DNA from: Candidatus Gottesmanbacteria bacterium
Lineage (GTDB): Bacteria; Patescibacteriota; Microgenomatia; UBA10105; UBA927
Reading direction: 5' to 3'
Length of the DNA stretch: 6,801 nt
Assembly (NCBI GenBank): GCA_016218185.1
Contig: JACREP010000073.1
Coordinates: 1-6,801, forward strand
Of the stretch, positions 4,587 through 6,801 are shown one piece after another. How positions within the stretch are numbered: position 1 is the first letter of the stretch; each line of letters opens with the position of its first letter. The notes under the pieces were generated by a model. That model searched no databases and was not told where the DNA came from. It worked only from the letters and a program-made list of their open reading frames with translations. The position numbers were made by a program, and so were the translations under genes.

Positions 4587-5558
4587 CTATTGCACCGTCC
4601 ACCCTTTGCCGTCGCTGACTACTTCAATGTCGCCTTTTTCATCCGTTCGTAGTATCTTAATAGCTCTATCTCTGAGTGCCTTTAAGGTTTCTTCGGCAGG
4701 ATGGCCGTAGGAATTTTTCCCAACCGAGATCACCGCCAACTGCGACTCAGGTACAACAGGCACAAGGCCCGCCCTTGAGCGTGGAGGTCCAAATATCCAA
4801 TCAAGGAACGCAGCGGTCATGCCGGTTTTACTCCCATGGTGCGGCACTTTTAGCACTTCTACCCCATCGAGTGCTTGCTTCCCGACAAACTGGTAGTTGA
4901 CGTGGTTATCCGCGTCTCCGGTAAACAGCACGTCAAACGTGCCGTAGTGAAGGGTAAACACCAAGCTGTAATCGTTAAGCTCACCGACGACCGAGGAACC
5001 CAAAACCGATTGGGGACTCTGCAAGGTCTCACCTTGCAAAGTTGCAAGGTGAGACCTTATGGAACTCTTTCCTTTCGCTATCTGTTCCTCGGAGGGCCAG
5101 ATCATTGCAAGCGTTACCGGCCCTACGGTGATGCGCTCCCCTGTAGTTACAAACTTTTGGCTAATTTTTTTGCGCTTCACCACTTCTACAAGTTCTTTGT
5201 ATCCTTCCGTATCATTTGCCACATCGCTTCGGACGAAGTAGTCCACCGCGTAGCGATCAAAGACGGAAATGAGTCCCTGCATGTGGTCTTTCTGCGGATG
5301 GGTCATGGCGACAATATCAATGGCGCGGTCCCAAAACGGCATGTGCTTGCCTAAACATCCAAGCACGCGGTCATTGGGCCCGCCGTCCACCAGCATGTCG
5401 CGGCCGTCCGGAAACCGGATGTAGGCCGCATCCCCTTGTCCCACATCGCAAAACACCACACGGAGCTTGCCGTCCGGCAGCGTCCAGACAAAACTAAACA
5501 GCAAGACAAGGCCTGTAGCAATACCACTTATCAGATACCCGGTGCGTAATTTAAACAT
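4587..5558 (-). CDS. ComEC-type metallo-beta-lactamase domain protein
   Basis: A 323-residue protein with an N-terminal membrane anchor (about residues 8-26). Motifs of the ComEC C-terminal lactamase domain appear in order: CDVGQGDA (37-44), VDGG (57-60), THPQKDH (86-92, the H-x3-DH metal motif), NDYSLV (195-200), FTGDAD (212-217), VPHHGS (238-243) and SVGKNSYGHP (278-287). In ComEC this domain is thought to degrade the non-transported DNA strand during uptake; the anchor would place it outside the membrane. Here it is a separate gene downstream of the membrane half (5732-6724). Residues about 167-179 (RSHLATLQGETLQ) are encoded by a perfect palindrome that looks like an in-frame insertion between the fold's strands. 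No convincing Shine-Dalgarno precedes the ATG. Confidence 0.85.
   Translation of the reverse strand: MFKLRTGYLISGIATGLVLLFSFVWTLPDGKLRVVFCDVGQGDAAYIRFPDGRDMLVDGGPNDRVLGCLGKHMPFWDRAIDIVAMTHPQKDHMQGLISVFDRYAVDYFVRSDVANDTEGYKELVEVVKRKKISQKFVTTGERITVGPVTLAMIWPSEEQIAKGKSSIRSHLATLQGETLQSPQSVLGSSVVGELNDYSLVFTLHYGTFDVLFTGDADNHVNYQFVGKQALDGVEVLKVPHHGSKTGMTAAFLDWIFGPPRSRAGLVPVVPESQLAVISVGKNSYGHPAEETLKALRDRAIKILRTDEKGDIEVVSDGKGWTVQ
5023..5058. repeat. Coded palindrome inside the lactamase gene
   Basis: A perfect inverted repeat: left arm AAGGTCTCACCTTGCAA (5023-5039), loop AG, and right arm its exact reverse complement (5042-5058). A second, nested palindrome occurs within it (TGCAAGGT-CTC-ACCTTGCA at 5020-5038). 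The element lies wholly in the reading frame and contributes the TLQGETLQ region. Its structure resembles the palindromic elements that insert in frame in coding genes of some bacteria, as described in Rickettsia. Confidence 0.85.
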
Positions 5559-5588
5559 AGTTGCTATCTTGTAATATATACATTTCGG

Positions 5589-5701
5589 CTAGAGAGTATT
5601 CCCCGATCTAACCTCAAGATGTGTTGCTTTGATATAGATGAACGATAATCTATTCCGCCTCAAATTGCAGCAATAATTTTCCATAGTCACTAATTATACC
5701 A
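5589..5701 (-). other. Intergenic: possible leaderless 31-codon ORF
   Basis: In the 173-bp gap between the two ComEC halves, an extended -10 (TGGTATAAT, 5693-5701) lies 8 nt before an ATG at 5684 that opens a 31-codon frame (MENYCCNLRRNRLSF...) ending in TAG at 5589. The spacing matches the leaderless promoters elsewhere in the window, but no -35 box is clear and the peptide is not recognisable. It could instead be a promoter for the lactamase gene. No terminator with a U-run was found in this gap. Confidence 0.2.
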
Positions 5702-5731
5702 ACGGCCGTTTGCGTTTTTAGTGATTATACA

Positions 5732-6724
5732 TTACGGACTACCGATGCTTGCGCCCGGTACCTTACTCAAAAGCATGACGACGGTTAGAAGATACTGAAG
5801 CCCTACCCATGCTCCCCACGCAATCACCTGCCCCAAGGGCAGGAATATCCACCCGGCAATTGCGACAACGAGTCCTACAACGGTGAGCGGCTGGATGAGC
5901 CAGCCGATGAGCACATTGGCAATGGGCGAAATCAGGCTGACGCGGTGAAAATACCAAAAGATGATGGGGATGGTAAACACCTGGGCGGCAAGGGTCAGAT
6001 GAAGGTTTTCCCGAATCAGAGACCAAATCCAATGAAACACCCCTGAACTCGCCCCTCCTGAGGTCGCCAACGAAAATTTAGATCCGTCTTCAGAGAAATA
6101 GCCTTTGGAGTCTTCTGGTTCACCATCCCCAAAGAGTGAAGCCAGACTAAATTTTGTTGGCTCCCCGTCGGGGCTCCCCGCACTCGTCTTCATGGCTTCT
6201 CCGGCGACCTCAGGCAGGGCGACCTGGGCGCCTTGCTCTTTCCGGCCTCCAAACAATATAATTCCCAGCGTTGCCATGGCCGAAAGCTGAAAAGAGAGGT
6301 CGGAAATCCAAGCAGGATTTAGCAGTAACATGGTGCTGACTGCTAACATCCATGCTAGCAGTCCCCATGTCTGTCTGCCAAAAATAATGGCCAATAAACT
6401 AATGCCGCCCATGATGCCGGCACGGATCACGCTTGCGCTTGGCCCCACAAACCAGATAAAACCTGTTATCAGCAAAATTGTCAGCGCACTTGCCCACCGC
6501 CTGCCCACCAGCCAGAGAAGCGAGAAGTTGATGATGCCGGTGAGGATAGTGATATTGGTGCCGGACAGCGCCACGATGTGCAGGGTGCCGGTCGTAATGA
6601 GCGCATCGGTGAGCTCTTTTGAAAGCGTTGCTTTGGTGCCGAAGAGAATGCCGGACAGTAAACCCGCGTGCGGCTCCGGCAGGAGTTGGTTGATGATGGA
6701 AGTAAACGTGGCAACGATAACCAT
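5732..6724 (-). CDS. comEC: ComEC/Rec2 competence membrane domain, truncated form
   Basis: A 330-residue polytopic membrane protein that forms the channel for DNA entry in natural transformation. The competence domain begins almost at residue 1: LPEPHAGLLSGILFGTKATL (15-34), then TGTLHIVALSGTNI (45-58), PSASVIRAGIMGG (95-107), NPAWISDLSFQLSAMATLGI (136-155) and SPIANVLIGWLIQPL (266-280). All are ComEC hallmarks separated by about seven to nine hydrophobic spans. The N-terminal membrane hairpin and OB-like region found in full-length ComEC are absent: an in-frame TAA lies two codons before the ATG. The C-terminal lactamase domain is encoded separately at 4587-5558. A hydrophilic loop (about residues 161-228) rich in Gly, Ser and acidic residues, with KFSLA twice, interrupts the membrane core and coincides with inverted-repeat DNA. 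No Shine-Dalgarno is evident. Confidence 0.85.
   Translation of the reverse strand: MVIVATFTSIINQLLPEPHAGLLSGILFGTKATLSKELTDALITTGTLHIVALSGTNITILTGIINFSLLWLVGRRWASALTILLITGFIWFVGPSASVIRAGIMGGISLLAIIFGRQTWGLLAWMLAVSTMLLLNPAWISDLSFQLSAMATLGIILFGGRKEQGAQVALPEVAGEAMKTSAGSPDGEPTKFSLASLFGDGEPEDSKGYFSEDGSKFSLATSGGASSGVFHWIWSLIRENLHLTLAAQVFTIPIIFWYFHRVSLISPIANVLIGWLIQPLTVVGLVVAIAGWIFLPLGQVIAWGAWVGLQYLLTVVMLLSKVPGASIGSP
6057..6214. repeat. Inverted repeat bounding an inserted loop in comEC
   Basis: Outer arms CCTGAGGTCGCC (6057-6068) and GGCGACCTCAGG (6203-6214) are perfect 12-bp reverse complements. Inner arms GCCAACGAAAATTTA (6066-6080) and TAAATTTTGTTGGC (6148-6161) are complementary apart from one extra base. 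Between them are short direct repeats of GGCTCCCC (6159-6166, 6172-6179). The whole stretch is translated and encodes the polar loop of the ComEC protein, so it looks like an in-frame palindromic insertion. Confidence 0.6.
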
Positions 6725-6734
6725 GACTTACTTT

Positions 6735-6801
6735 GTCATTGCGAGTCCGTTCCGACGGCGAAGCAATCTCTTGTTTGTTTTAACAGGAGATTGCCACGTC
6801 G
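6735..6801. repeat. Dispersed-type hairpin repeat, cut by window edge
   Basis: TCATTGCGAG (6735-6744), then GACGGCGAAGCAATCTC, a 16-nt loop, and GAGATTGCCACGTCG at the end. The arms GCAATCTC (6763-6770) and GAGATTGC (6787-6794) pair exactly, with looser pairing of GACG and CGTC outside. This layout is like the TCATTGCGAG...GCAATCTC repeats common between genes in many uncultured bacteria. It sits directly upstream of comEC and continues past the window. Confidence 0.65.

Noticed and set aside
5687..5724. TCACTAA/TTAGTGA inverted repeat with an inner AACGGCCGTT, as a terminator after comEC
   Set aside because: The stem is only 7 bp with a 24-nt loop, and no U-run follows on the minus strand.

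Overview
The window looks like a stretch of a Candidate Phyla Radiation (Patescibacteria) chromosome. This is an inference from gene content: a ComEC DNA-uptake protein split into separate membrane and metallo-beta-lactamase proteins, small toxin-antitoxin genes, a MurG/MGDG-synthase-like glycosyltransferase, and very short or absent 5' leaders. TGA is used as a stop codon (for example in the glycosyltransferase and the first antitoxin), so the TGA=Gly code of Gracilibacteria/SR1 is not in use. Most genes lie on the minus strand.

Left part (1-1973). A CopG/BrnA-like antitoxin gene is preceded by a 30-codon remnant of a BrnT-like toxin. The pair still has a good promoter and a near-perfect palindromic operator. 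Next comes a 1182-bp insertion sequence (596-1777) with matching terminal inverted repeats. Its zinc-ribbon/DDE transposase appears to have lost one A just after the start codon. The IS cuts off the 3' end of a small cysteine-containing gene (1770-1973).

Middle (1974-3206). A divergent promoter region drives that truncated gene leftwards and a two-gene unit of unknown function rightwards (2062-2567). Converging on this unit is a type II toxin-antitoxin pair, a ribbon-helix-helix antitoxin followed by a RelE/YafQ-like toxin. The pair is bracketed by two direct copies of a glycosyltransferase 3' end. One copy is the real end of the neighbouring glycosyltransferase gene; the other is a 33-codon relic whose frame the toxin stop codon interrupts.

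Right part (3239-6724). Transcribed leftwards are the ComEC competence membrane domain, the ComEC-type metallo-beta-lactamase protein and, 22 bp further on, the glycosyltransferase. Both ComEC halves carry palindromic DNA inside their reading frames: a 17-bp-arm perfect hairpin in the lactamase gene and a 12-bp inverted repeat bounding a hydrophilic loop in the membrane gene. A truncated dispersed-type hairpin repeat lies just upstream of the membrane gene at the window edge.

Two themes stand out. First, at four promoters the -10 box sits 6-8 nt before the ATG, which predicts leaderless mRNAs. Second, mobile, palindromic or duplicated DNA has reshaped several genes: a deleted toxin, an IS-truncated gene, a toxin-antitoxin cassette between duplicated gene ends, and coded palindromes in the DNA-uptake genes.
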